Positions 38,235 through 47,021 of a stretch of 64,000 nucleotides of DNA are shown here, piece after piece. Made by a program: the position numbers and the translations under genes. The stretch is from Halomonas sp. (GTDB taxonomy: Bacteria; Pseudomonadota; Gammaproteobacteria; Pseudomonadales; Halomonadaceae): NCBI RefSeq assembly GCF_017515565.1, contig NZ_JAFWFN010000026.1, positions 16,126 through 80,125 of the forward strand, in the 5' to 3' direction. Position 1 is the first letter of the stretch. Each line of letters begins with the position of its first letter. Under the pieces are notes generated by a model that saw only the letters and a list, made by a program, of their open reading frames with translations, ran no database searches and had not been told where the DNA came from.

Positions 38235-39767
38235 TCACTCCTCACCATAGATAGCAATGCCGCCCCGGCCAGAGCGTTTGATGAAGTACATGCTCTTGTC
38301 GGCGGCATCTATTAGTTCGCGTTCATTACCAAAGTCGCCATCACATAAGCAGGCCACGCCGATGGAGACCGACACATAAATCGGTTGTTGGTCAACGTTG
38401 GCCATTGGACGCTCTTGGAGGTGCTGGGTAATGCGTTGGGAGAAAAGCTTGGCCGATTGGGCCGTCTCGTCAGGCAGGATAATTAAAAACTCTTCACCGC
38501 CGTAACGTCCGGCTAAATCACCTGCGCGAATCAGTGATGACAGGGTGTGGCCAAAGTGCTCAAGTACTTGGTCGCCGGTGCGGTGGCCATGCCGGTCGTT
38601 GAGCGACTTAAAGTGATCAAGGTCGATAAATACCACTGACATGGTTCGATTGTTTTCTCGGCAAAATGCAAAGCGCTCTCGTAATTGCTCCTCTAGCCAA
38701 GCGCGATTGGCAAGCTGGGTCAATGGGTCGAGACGGCTCTGTTTTTCAAGCGTTGCGTATTGCTGGTGCAAGCTTTCTAACCGCTGGCTCTGTTCGTCAA
38801 GCCGGGCGCTAAGGGTAAGCGTGTGCTGAAAAAGCAGTTGCTGCGCTTCAATGAGCAGTGCATGACTATCCATGTCAATGGGCTGAGCAAGCTGCAGTGT
38901 GTCAGCGACTATCGCTAAGTCTTCCTGCAAGCGTTGCAGTAAGTTGTCTAGCGTCAGTATGGGAGAGTTTTCCACCGCTGAGAGCTGGCGTAGCAGGGTG
39001 GCAAATGCACTGATCGGTTCCTCTGACAGCCAAGCATCGGCAATTGGCCCAGATAAACGTACACATAGTGTTGCCAGCTGATCAGTTAAAAAGCCATTGT
39101 GGCTTTGGTAAATCGCATCCACGAGGGAGGTGGGCATGCCCCATTTAGCCGCTAGCCAAGCGCCTACCAAGGTGTGGTCGCAACCAAACTGTTGCCGTTC
39201 AGTGCGGGCTGTTTGCTGGTGGGGAGCTTCACTATTAACGTAGAGCTTTTCCATTTCCTGAGGATAAGCTGCCTGCAGGGCTAAGATGCCAATATCCTGC
39301 AACAATGCCGCAGTAAAAGCGCTGCCCCTATGTGCAGGGCAAAGCTGGTGGGCTAAGCGACTTGCCACAATGGCCGAGATGATCGCGCGCTGCCAGATGC
39401 GAACTTGAGTTTTGTTCCCCTGGGCGTGGCGCAGCAGGCTAAAGCTCAAAACAGTGGCTAGGGTGGCATCAAGCCCCAGCCGTTGGGTGGCTTCGAGGCT
39501 GGTGTCTACAGGTTGACTGGAGTGAATAAAGTGCACGCTATTCGCCACCGCTATGAGCCGTGCGGTTAACGCCGGATCGTACTCAATTGTTTGTGCATAA
39601 TCGTGGAGAGTGGCATTCGGTGTGCGGGCAATCTCTAATATTTTTAACGCCACTGCTGGTAGCGTTGGCAGGCTTGAGCACCGTAAAAGTGCTTGACTGA
39701 CTAAACAGGGAAGCTCGTCAGTAAGCGCTATGTAGCGTGTTTTATCCACTGCTGAAAGGCTTGTCAT
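38235..39767 (-). CDS. HDOD-GGDEF protein, probable diguanylate cyclase
   Basis: Protein of 510 residues. An HDOD domain occupies about 20-215 (LPTLPAVALKILEIARTPNATLHDYAQTIEYDPALTARLI). After a coiled-coil helix comes a C-terminal GGDEF domain with intact active site GRYGGEEFLIILP and an inhibitory-site RAGD five residues before it. It should make cyclic di-GMP with product inhibition. The ATG at 39767 follows GGGAG; the frame extends 36 codons upstream without a good site. Divergent from the GGDEF-EAL gene. Confidence 0.87.
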   Translation of the reverse strand: MTSLSAVDKTRYIALTDELPCLVSQALLRCSSLPTLPAVALKILEIARTPNATLHDYAQTIEYDPALTARLIAVANSVHFIHSSQPVDTSLEATQRLGLDATLATVLSFSLLRHAQGNKTQVRIWQRAIISAIVASRLAHQLCPAHRGSAFTAALLQDIGILALQAAYPQEMEKLYVNSEAPHQQTARTERQQFGCDHTLVGAWLAAKWGMPTSLVDAIYQSHNGFLTDQLATLCVRLSGPIADAWLSEEPISAFATLLRQLSAVENSPILTLDNLLQRLQEDLAIVADTLQLAQPIDMDSHALLIEAQQLLFQHTLTLSARLDEQSQRLESLHQQYATLEKQSRLDPLTQLANRAWLEEQLRERFAFCRENNRTMSVVFIDLDHFKSLNDRHGHRTGDQVLEHFGHTLSSLIRAGDLAGRYGGEEFLIILPDETAQSAKLFSQRITQHLQERPMANVDQQPIYVSVSIGVACLCDGDFGNERELIDAADKSMYFIKRSGRGGIAIYGEE

Positions 39768-39971
39768 GTTTTCTCCCGTTGCACTCATCAGCGTGGCGGC
39801 TAGCACCAAGGCATGTTCTTTGCGTTTAATCATATACCCATGATGAGTAATCGTCCTCATTTGTAAGCATTGCAAAGTCGTAAAGTTGCTGTTTATCCTT
39901 AGTTATTCGCTGTGCTCTATCGATACAGCGTACATTGCTTAGCGGCTTCAAAATAATAAGGCGAGTGCGAT

Positions 39972-42668
39972 ATGCACAAACGTAATGATGCGGCAGATAC
40001 CTTCCGACAGCTAGCGGAAGGGTTATCGCTAAGCGGTACGCCTAATTTTTTTAAGGCGCTGGTGAGGCAGCTGGCTCACCTGTTACACGTTGATCACGTC
40101 CTGATAGCATCTGTTGTCTCTGACGGGCGTATAGCAGACACCTTGGCCGTTTGGTCGGCGGGGGAGCTGCAAGCCAATTTCACCTACCCTCTGCTGGGTA
40201 CGCCCTGCGAAACGGTGGTGGGTCGCGAGTCCTGCCTATATCCCTGCGACGTCCAGTCGCGCTTTCCTAGAGATGAACTGCTGGGCCAGCTAGGGGCCGA
40301 GAGCTATTTGGGAGTGCCGCTATTTGCATCAGACGGGTCTGCCATCGGCTTGCTCGCCATCTTGCATAATCGGCCAATGCAAGTTGACGCTGTTGAAAAC
40401 GACATTATTCGCATTGCGGCCGCCCAAGCGGGGGCAGAATTGGGGCGTCGCCAAGCCGAAGATGCATTGCGAAGAAGTGAGTTAACGTCTCGGGAGAGTG
40501 AGCGACGCTTAAATACGCTGCTGAATCATCTGCCGGGTATGGCTTACCGCTGTTTAAATGATAGTGATTGGACCATTCAGCTGGTAAGTCAGGGGGCCGA
40601 GGCGTTGATTGGCTACCGGCCAGATGAATTGGAAGGCAGTCGCTTAGTGAGTTTCGCCTCCCTTGTTCACCCAGAGGATAAACCGCGCCTTGAGCAGGAA
40701 GTAGAAGCGTCGATTCGTCAGCGGCGCCCTTATCAAATTGTCTATCGCAATCGCCACCGGAACGGCAATTACCGCTGGGTGTGGGAGCAAGGACATGCGC
40801 TATTTGATGATGCGGGCGAGGTTGTCTGTTTAGAAGGCTTTATTACGGATGTTACCGACCAGCATGAGGCCCAGCGCGTGCAGAGCGCCGTGGTTCAGGT
40901 GGCCTCCACGGTGACCTCACGGGCGGGGGATGGCTACTTTCAACAGCTGATTGCCACCCTGGTGGAGTTGTTAGAAGCAGACGCAGGTTTTATCGGGCTG
41001 CTCAATCATCCCGTCGCCATGGAGAGGACTGCACCCACAAAAGCGCTACTTGCTAACGCGACAATGAGCACTGTAAGCCTAGTGGCTTCCCATACAACGC
41101 TCGATAATCTGACGTTTATGTTGCCTGGCACACCCGCTGAGCGCGTTGTGCTAGAGCAAGAGAGCGTTGTTTATCAAGGTGAGGAACTCACCTTCCCCGG
41201 TGTGCCACTTCGAGCCAAAGCCTGGATAGGGCGTCGTCTTGATAACGCCCGTGGAGAAGCCATTGGGGTCATGATGGTGTTCTACCGGAAGCCCCTAACG
41301 ACGAATGCATTTGCGAGGTCGGTACTGCAAATTCTCTCCACAGGTGCTGCTGCTGAATTAGAGCGTCGTCGCGACCACCGGCACATGCATCGCCTTGCCT
41401 ATACCGATGGCATCACGGGGTTGCCCAACCGCATTCGTTTTATGGAGCTGCTCGCCAGTATGAGCGAAGAGGCGGTGGCGTTAGGGCACTCCCTTTCGCT
41501 GCTGTTGGTGGATATTCGCCGCTTTAAAGAGATCAACGACCTGCATGGGCATTACGTAGGTGACCAGCTGTTAGCCACGGTGGCTGGGCGTATACAGAAC
41601 TACGAACTCCCCCAGCGAGCGGTTGCAAGGCTATCGGGAGACGAGTTTGCCTTACTGCTACCGCTGGCCGATGAGGCGCGGCTATTGGAAACCGTCAGGG
41701 AGCTAGGCGTTGTCATTAAGCAGCCTATTCAACTAGATCATCGCGTGTTTAATCTGGAGGTTAGTATCGGGTTTGCCCGCTACCCGAATAATGTGCCGGA
41801 CGTGGGTGAATTGTTTAACGCCGCCAGCATCGCCCTGCATCATGCAAAAAGGGGCGAAGCCACTCACTGCCCCTATACCCATGCGATGCGCCATGCCTTA
41901 GAGCGCCGGCAATGGATGACTGAGCGGCTCCATCTCGCCATCCTAGAGGGCCGGTTAGAACTCTATTTTCAGCCTCAGGTTGACCTCGCCAGCTACACAC
42001 TAACAGGTGCCGAGGCGCTATGCCGTTGGCACGATGCTGAGTGGGGGTGGATAAGCCCAAGCGAGTTTATCCCGCTGGCAGAAGAGCGTGGGTTGATTCG
42101 TATGCTGGGTGACTGGGTGCTAGAAGAGGCAGCCCGCCAGCTTTCTAGTTGGCAAGCTTGTGATACGCCACTACCGGGCAGGTTGTCGATCAACATGTCG
42201 GCCCAGCAGTTTGCCGACCCCCAATTGACGACGCATGTGGGCGAGCTAACCGCCAGCGTGGCGCCAAGTGCCATTGCCCTCGAACTCACTGAAAGCGATT
42301 TTATGCGTGACCCCGATCAAGCGGTCATTATTACCCAAGCCATGCGGCGAGCGGGCTACGCGCTGTTTATTGATGATTTTGGTACCGGCTACTCATCGCT
42401 TGCCTATTTGCGCCGGTTTGCCGCCGATGCGCTTAAAATCGACATCTCTTTCGTTCGTGACATGCTTGATAACCATCACGACCGAGCCATCGTACAAACC
42501 ATCATCGCCATGGCCGATAACCTGGAAATGAAAACCTTGGCCGAAGGTGTAGAAAGCGCCGCCCAAGCCGAGCTGTTAGCGAAAATGGGCTGCAACCAAG
42601 CCCAAGGTTACTGGTTTGGCCGCCCGCTTCCCGCAGATGAGTTTGCCGCGAAGTGGTTAACGACTTAA
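39972..42668 (+). CDS. GAF-PAS-GAF-GGDEF-EAL cyclic di-GMP signalling protein
   Basis: Soluble protein of 898 residues. Order: GAF (about 10-165), PAS with PAC (about 180-300), second GAF (about 310-460), GGDEF (about 475-630) and EAL (about 645-890). The GGDEF site reads RLSGDEFALLLP, with serine in the first position, so cyclase activity is uncertain. The EAL domain keeps GAEALCRW, NMSAQQF, ALELTESDF and DDFGTGYSSL, so it is probably an active cyclic di-GMP phosphodiesterase. Sensory input is through the GAF and PAS domains. Confidence 0.9.
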   Translation: MHKRNDAADTFRQLAEGLSLSGTPNFFKALVRQLAHLLHVDHVLIASVVSDGRIADTLAVWSAGELQANFTYPLLGTPCETVVGRESCLYPCDVQSRFPRDELLGQLGAESYLGVPLFASDGSAIGLLAILHNRPMQVDAVENDIIRIAAAQAGAELGRRQAEDALRRSELTSRESERRLNTLLNHLPGMAYRCLNDSDWTIQLVSQGAEALIGYRPDELEGSRLVSFASLVHPEDKPRLEQEVEASIRQRRPYQIVYRNRHRNGNYRWVWEQGHALFDDAGEVVCLEGFITDVTDQHEAQRVQSAVVQVASTVTSRAGDGYFQQLIATLVELLEADAGFIGLLNHPVAMERTAPTKALLANATMSTVSLVASHTTLDNLTFMLPGTPAERVVLEQESVVYQGEELTFPGVPLRAKAWIGRRLDNARGEAIGVMMVFYRKPLTTNAFARSVLQILSTGAAAELERRRDHRHMHRLAYTDGITGLPNRIRFMELLASMSEEAVALGHSLSLLLVDIRRFKEINDLHGHYVGDQLLATVAGRIQNYELPQRAVARLSGDEFALLLPLADEARLLETVRELGVVIKQPIQLDHRVFNLEVSIGFARYPNNVPDVGELFNAASIALHHAKRGEATHCPYTHAMRHALERRQWMTERLHLAILEGRLELYFQPQVDLASYTLTGAEALCRWHDAEWGWISPSEFIPLAEERGLIRMLGDWVLEEAARQLSSWQACDTPLPGRLSINMSAQQFADPQLTTHVGELTASVAPSAIALELTESDFMRDPDQAVIITQAMRRAGYALFIDDFGTGYSSLAYLRRFAADALKIDISFVRDMLDNHHDRAIVQTIIAMADNLEMKTLAEGVESAAQAELLAKMGCNQAQGYWFGRPLPADEFAAKWLTT

Positions 42669-42783
42669 GCCTTTTGAAGAGCAACAAGGAGCAGCAACTC
42701 TACTTTCAGCACTGGCGTCATCGTCCTGTCATCATCCTTGGCATACCCTACGCGCCGCCGAACTCGCGAAAAAGGAGTGCCTT

Positions 42784-43488
42784 ATGCGCCTCGCTCTGTT
42801 TGACCTTGATGACACCCTCCTGGATGGAGACTGCAGCGACCGCTGGAATTTATGGATGATAGAGCAAGGTTGGATTAGCGATGCCGAGACCTTTATGGCC
42901 CGCGCGGAGCAGATGCAGCGAGCCTATCATGCCGGCAAGTTAAAGCTGGAAGAGTACTTGTCCATGACCCTGGCCCCCCTGCGAGGCCGCCGAGTGGCAG
43001 ATGTTCAAAAAGAGGTCGAGCGCTTTGCTGCCACGCATCTACAGCCGCGTATTTTTGAACAAGCCTGGACCTGCCTAGAAACACATCGCCAGGCAGGCGA
43101 TACCCTGCTACTGATTTCCGCTTCATCGCGCCACTTAGTAGAGCCTGTTGCGACCATCTTGGGCATTGAGCACGTGCTGGCAGTAGAGCTAAGCGTGGAG
43201 CGCGGCATCAATGAAGAAGCGCGCTATACCGGCCAAAGTGAAGGCATATTTTCTTATCGCGGTGGCAAAGTGCTGCGTTTGAAACAGTGGCTGGCCGAAC
43301 AGCAGGTCACACCCAGTCACACCACGTTCTACTCTGATTCACGCAACGACTTACCGTTACTGCAATATGTCGATTGCCCCGTGGCGGTTAACCCAGACCC
43401 GGTACTCGCCGAGGTGGCTAGCGTTGAAGGGTGGCGGCGCTTAGATTGGCGAATATCAGCGCTTACCTTAGCTGACGGCTCATGCTAA
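42784..43488 (+). CDS. HAD-IB family phosphatase
   Basis: Protein of 234 residues of the phosphoserine-phosphatase-like HAD-IB group. Motif I FDLDDTLLDGD, motif II SASS (LLISASSRHLV), and motif III lysine/aspartate region FYSDSRNDLPLL are present. AAAAAGGAG lies before the ATG. Substrate unknown; related proteins act on phosphoserine or histidinol phosphate. Confidence 0.88.
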   Translation: MRLALFDLDDTLLDGDCSDRWNLWMIEQGWISDAETFMARAEQMQRAYHAGKLKLEEYLSMTLAPLRGRRVADVQKEVERFAATHLQPRIFEQAWTCLETHRQAGDTLLLISASSRHLVEPVATILGIEHVLAVELSVERGINEEARYTGQSEGIFSYRGGKVLRLKQWLAEQQVTPSHTTFYSDSRNDLPLLQYVDCPVAVNPDPVLAEVASVEGWRRLDWRISALTLADGSC

Positions 43489-43577
43489 ATGGCCTGCCAG
43501 ATTAAGTTTATGCCCACCAAGATCATGGCTAGGATTACCAAGCGGTAAAATAGCGCTTCATTGACGCGGCTTTGCAG
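43485..43577 (-). pseudogene. Remnant of the C-terminal end of a TSUP (TauE/SafE-like) membrane protein
   Basis: On the minus strand 30 codons read LQSRVNEALFYRLVILAMIL followed by ten more residues and TAG. The pattern of a short basic stretch and then a single hydrophobic helix at the extreme C-terminus resembles the last helix of TSUP transporters. An in-frame TAG lies directly before it, and no start is available, so only the gene tail survives. It overlaps the stop of the HAD gene by 4 bases. The family match is from memory of the family pattern and is moderate. Confidence 0.42.
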
Positions 43578-43634
43578 CTATAACGCGTCAAGGCCTCTTT
43601 GGAGGGTTGCGGAGTATTAGGTAGATTAAGTAAC

Positions 43635-43982
43635 TCAGTGCCGCGTCTCAAACGCCACGCGAACGCCGTATGCCATGCGCTGTTGAGCGGTAACTGGCGG
43701 GGTGTCGTTGCCAACCATCTCATCGGTGGCTTCTGCCCAGGTGAGTACACCGTGGGTAAAGCCTAGCGGCGCCAGTGCGCGGCTGACCCACTGTGTGCCG
43801 CTAAAACGCTGGGCTTCACCCTGGGCATCGACCAGTAGACTCACAGAGTCATGGTGATGAAGACGCACAATATACCAGCCCATATCAAGGCCATGTAGCT
43901 CTACGTCGGGAAGCGGCGTTGAGGTTTTGGTGCGCTGTGACAGTTCTTCAAGGGTCAGGCGCGGGGGGAGTGTAGACGACAT
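43635..43982 (-). CDS. DUF6482-like small protein
   Basis: Cytoplasmic protein of 115 residues with no known activity. The second half (LLVDAQGEAQRFSGTQWVSRALAPLGFTHGVLTWAEATDEMVG) resembles small Pseudomonas/Halomonas proteins grouped as DUF6482, which share the final acidic DEM element. The start has GAGGTG upstream. It stands alone between two gene remnants. Confidence 0.65.
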   Translation of the reverse strand: MSSTLPPRLTLEELSQRTKTSTPLPDVELHGLDMGWYIVRLHHHDSVSLLVDAQGEAQRFSGTQWVSRALAPLGFTHGVLTWAEATDEMVGNDTPPVTAQQRMAYGVRVAFETRH

Positions 43983-44075
43983 GGCATCACCTCAATAGAC
44001 GGTAAACTTATATTTCAAAGTCTAAAGTTTGTGATGTTTTTGTACAGTTGTTTTTGGCGTCATTGTCACCGCCGT

Positions 44076-44144
44076 TTACGCGTTGATAACGCCCTGTATC
44101 GCGCCAAAGAGAAAGGGCGGGATCGTGTGGAGTTTGAATCTTAG
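44076..44144 (+). pseudogene. Remnant of the C-terminal end of a GGDEF domain gene
   Basis: The frame reads LRVDNALYRAKEKGRDRVEF, two more residues and TAG. D-x-ALYRAK-x-x-GR(N/D)RV is the standard end of GGDEF domains. Nothing upstream in this frame looks like the rest of the domain and there is no start codon. A terminator with its T-tract on this strand follows at 44163, which the lost gene probably used. Confidence 0.65.
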
Positions 44145-44162
44145 TATTAAGCCAGCAGAGAT

Positions 44163-44187
44163 AAAGGGGCCCACGAGCCCCTTTTTA
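44163..44187. terminator. Intrinsic terminator between the GGDEF remnant and dadA
   Basis: Stem AAAGGGGC / GCCCCTTT with a 6-base loop, continuing into a T-tract on the plus strand. On the minus strand the tract is shorter (TTTAT), yet it is the only hairpin available to end the dadA message. Confidence 0.8.
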
Positions 44188-44193
44188 AATTGA

Positions 44194-45432
44194 TTAGCGC
44201 ATCGCGACGGAGGCCGCCTGAGAGGTATCCACTGCATCTGCTAGCATTTCGGCGGTGATGGCCGAGAGTGTCCAACCTAGATGACCGTGGCCGGTGTTGT
44301 AGAACACCGTAGGTAGTTTGCCGGGGCCAACTTTAGGCAGCATGTTGGGCATCATCGGGCGCAAGCCCGCCCAAGGCACTACCCGCTGGGTGCTAACACC
44401 CGGGAAGCACTCTTCTACCCAGCGAATGAGCGGCTGAATACGATCGTTGCGAATATCGCGGTTCGCGCCGTTAAATTCGGCGGTACCCGCTATTCGGAAA
44501 CGGTCGTTACCCAGGCGGCTGGTGACCAGCTTGGTTTCGTCATCCAGCAGGCTGACGGTGGGCGCTGCCTGCTGTGAGGCTTCATCATCCAACTGCACGG
44601 TGATGGAGTAGCCTTTAACCGGGTAAATGTTAACTCGGTCGCCCAACTTCGCGGCAATGGCGCGGCTGCCTACGCCTGCGCATACCACAACGCTGTCAAA
44701 GCTTTGGCTGATGGTTTCGTCATCCACTGCCGCCGTCACCCAGGCACCGTTTTCATCCGCGCCAATATCAGTGATCTGGTGGCCGTAATTAAGCGTTACG
44801 CCGCGCTTTGCAGCCGCTTGGGCGAGACCGTTGGTGTACTTGTGGATGTCGCCGGTGGCGTCGCTCTCAGTAAAAAAGCCGCCGTAGTAGGTGCCCGCAA
44901 GCGTAGGTTCAATGGCACGCATTTCATCGGGGGTAACTGCCCGGCGCTCAAGCCCGCCTTTGCTAAGCAGTTGCGATACCTTGGCGGCGTGGTCGTAGCC
45001 TGCTTTATCGCGGTAAATATGCAGAATACCTTTCTGCTTCACATCGAAATCAATCTGCTCGTCTTTCGCCCACTGAAATAGGTGCTCTCGGGCAGCAATG
45101 GCGAGGCGGGTCGTTTCCGTGGTGTTGTCGGCATAGCGGGGAATGGCGGCGATAAACTCAGCAAACCAGCTCAGTTTATGCCAGCTCGGGCGAGGATTGA
45201 CCAGCAGTGGCGCGTCGTTTTTTAACATCCAACGCATACCTTTAATCACTGTTGGCCAGTGGTTCCACACTTCTGCGTTCGAGGCCGATAGCTGCCCGCC
45301 GTTAGCAAAAGAGGTTTCCATCGCCGCGTAGCGGTGTTTTTCAAATACGGTGACATCAAAGCCGCGTTTGACGAGGGCGTAGGCGCTAGTAATACCGGTA
45401 ATGCCACCGCCGATAACTGCAATGCGTTGCAT
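44194..45432 (-). CDS. dadA: D-amino acid dehydrogenase-like FAD oxidoreductase (DadA family)
   Basis: FAD enzyme of 412 residues that oxidises D-amino acids, or in some relatives glycine, to the 2-oxo acid and ammonia. The dinucleotide-binding start IAVIGGGITGITSAYAL and the C-terminal FAD motif GLRPMMPNMLPKVG, NTGHGHLGWTLS are complete. The ATG at 45432 follows GGAGAAC. A tandem glycine riboswitch covers its leader, so expression answers to glycine. This makes a role in glycine disposal plausible; a DadA annotation based on D-alanine could be misleading. No alanine racemase gene is next to it. Confidence 0.88.
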   Translation of the reverse strand: MQRIAVIGGGITGITSAYALVKRGFDVTVFEKHRYAAMETSFANGGQLSASNAEVWNHWPTVIKGMRWMLKNDAPLLVNPRPSWHKLSWFAEFIAAIPRYADNTTETTRLAIAAREHLFQWAKDEQIDFDVKQKGILHIYRDKAGYDHAAKVSQLLSKGGLERRAVTPDEMRAIEPTLAGTYYGGFFTESDATGDIHKYTNGLAQAAAKRGVTLNYGHQITDIGADENGAWVTAAVDDETISQSFDSVVVCAGVGSRAIAAKLGDRVNIYPVKGYSITVQLDDEASQQAAPTVSLLDDETKLVTSRLGNDRFRIAGTAEFNGANRDIRNDRIQPLIRWVEECFPGVSTQRVVPWAGLRPMMPNMLPKVGPGKLPTVFYNTGHGHLGWTLSAITAEMLADAVDTSQAASVAMR

Positions 45433-45498
45433 GAAGTTCTCCACAGATTGTATGAGCGTCGGGCGATACCCCCAGCAGCGTGTTTGCTAGGCGTACCC

Positions 45499-45697
45499 CT
45501 TCCGTCATGGAACCTGAGAGATTCACGCATCAATTGAGGCGCTTGCTCCTTCGGTGGGCTGAGTGACGCAGTCATCAACCGCTCTTCGGAACGTACTGGT
45601 AACGATGTTTGCCGTCGCGGTCCGTTGGCCTGAGAGTTTCCGGGGTCGTTGCTCCTTCGGCGCTGGTGTCGTGCACCAGTCTCTCCCGCGATGGCAG
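45499..45697 (-). ncRNA. Tandem glycine riboswitch upstream of dadA
   Basis: On the minus strand two aptamers follow one another. Aptamer 1 (about 45697-45609) has GCGGGAGAGAC, GCCGAAGGAGCAA and CTCTCAGGCC, closed by TGCCATCGCGG / CCGCGACGGCA. Aptamer 2 (about 45595-45499) has GAAGAGCGG, ACCGAAGGAGCAAG and CTCTCAGG, closed by CCG / CGG arms. These are the conserved elements of the glycine riboswitch, which in most cases turns on its gene when glycine binds. About 65 bases separate it from the dadA start. Confidence 0.95.
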
Positions 45698-45829
45698 AGT
45701 TAGACGTTGTAACGCGTTAAACGGTTCATGGGAATAAGGCTAACGTCGTAGAGAGCTGGCAGCATTGCTTTGCCAGGGATGACATTTTGGTCGAAAATGC
45801 CCCACACCTTACAGCGATGGACGAAATGC

Positions 45830-46123
45830 ATGCAGGCGAACGGATTTTTTAGTGAAGCGGGACAAATAATTGGCGATATCATTCGCGCGGTAGTCGAGTT
45901 TTTACTGGCGATATTTACCAATTTCTTCGGCGCGCTTGAAGACTTTGTCGATGGGCTGAGCCGATCACTGGGTATCAACGCCTCATTTTTCAGTATTCTT
46001 GTACTGGTGATCGGCCTTTGGCTATTGTGGCGCGGTATCCGTGCGCTGCTGCGAGGCTCCTTGCTGGGCGCCATTGTGCGTATTGTGCTGGGGCTGGTTA
46101 TCCTGTCGTGGCTGATGGTGTAG
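45830..46123 (+). CDS. Small two-helix membrane protein of unknown function
   Basis: Hypothetical protein of about 97 residues if it starts at the ATG at 45830; in-frame ATGs at 45779 and 45797 are alternatives. Two hydrophobic stretches (IIRAVVEFLLAIFTNFFGAL and FFSILVLVIGLWLLWRGI, with a further one SLLGAIVRIVLGLVILSWLM) suggest two or three membrane segments. Its 3' end overlaps the convergent DMT transporter gene by 26 bases. No family recognised. Confidence 0.6.
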   Translation: MQANGFFSEAGQIIGDIIRAVVEFLLAIFTNFFGALEDFVDGLSRSLGINASFFSILVLVIGLWLLWRGIRALLRGSLLGAIVRIVLGLVILSWLMV

Positions 46124-47021
46124 CTACCCGGCCGCCTAACCACGCTTGGGCAATGCCGCTGGCAAGCACCAGCGAGCACCCGGCCAACTGAAGCGGCGTG
46201 AGTGCTTCACCAAACAGACTCCAGCCAAAGATCACCACTGCCACCGGCTCGCAGTAGGCTAACGTACCGTATAGGGCAGTAGGCAGCCGGTTAATTGCCA
46301 TAACAGCGCACAGCAGCGCTAAAAACCCCGGTACTAAGCCCGCCGCCAATAGCCACGGCCACTGCCAGGTAGCGGCGGTTAGCCCTTCGGGCTGCCATAG
46401 GGCAAACGGAAGAATCGCCAGCGCCCCAACCAGCAACTGCCAAAAGGCGCAGGTGCGGTCATCTAAGTGACTGGGTAAGCGGCGGTTGGTGAGTATAAAG
46501 CCGCTATAGGCCAGCATGGCTGCTAGGCCAAACCCCATCCCAATCACGTCTTGGCGGTCTTCTAGGTTAAGGCGAAACTCTTGCATCATGGCAAACCCAA
46601 ATAGCGCCAAGCCAATCAACACCACCTGTTGGGGCGTAAGGCGCTCGGCAAACAGCGTATGCGCGACCACGGCGGCAAAAATTGGCGCGAGATACACCAT
46701 CAAAATAGCGTTGGCCATTTGGGTGTAGTTCATGGCCTGCACGTAAAACAGAATAAATGCCGCTAAGAACAGCCCGCTAAGCACCACTTGACGCCCCGGC
46801 AGCGCTTTAAGCGATGCGTGGCGTTTTGTCAGAACCAAGTAAATAAGTAAAAACGCAGCCCCTAGGCCCAGGCGATAAAAGGTAATGCTTTCGGCACTTA
46901 GTTCGGTAATACGTGAGATAACGCCAATGGTCGCCATACCCACGGCGGCGACGACAGCAAGCACTAAACTCGAAGGAGCGATGCTGGGTGTGCTAGGGGA
47001 GAGTACTGCTTGACGGGTCAT
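46098..47021 (-). CDS. EamA/DMT-superfamily transporter
   Basis: Membrane protein of 307 residues with about ten helices and two EamA repeats (first about 15-140, second about 165-290; for example NYTQMANAILMVYLAPIFAAVVAHTLFAERL and LPTALYGTLAYCEPVAVVIFGWSLFGEAL). Such carriers export amino acids or other small metabolites. It is coupled to chaC by a 4-base overlap. The substrate is unknown. Confidence 0.87.
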   Translation of the reverse strand: MTRQAVLSPSTPSIAPSSLVLAVVAAVGMATIGVISRITELSAESITFYRLGLGAAFLLIYLVLTKRHASLKALPGRQVVLSGLFLAAFILFYVQAMNYTQMANAILMVYLAPIFAAVVAHTLFAERLTPQQVVLIGLALFGFAMMQEFRLNLEDRQDVIGMGFGLAAMLAYSGFILTNRRLPSHLDDRTCAFWQLLVGALAILPFALWQPEGLTAATWQWPWLLAAGLVPGFLALLCAVMAINRLPTALYGTLAYCEPVAVVIFGWSLFGEALTPLQLAGCSLVLASGIAQAWLGGRVATPSATTG

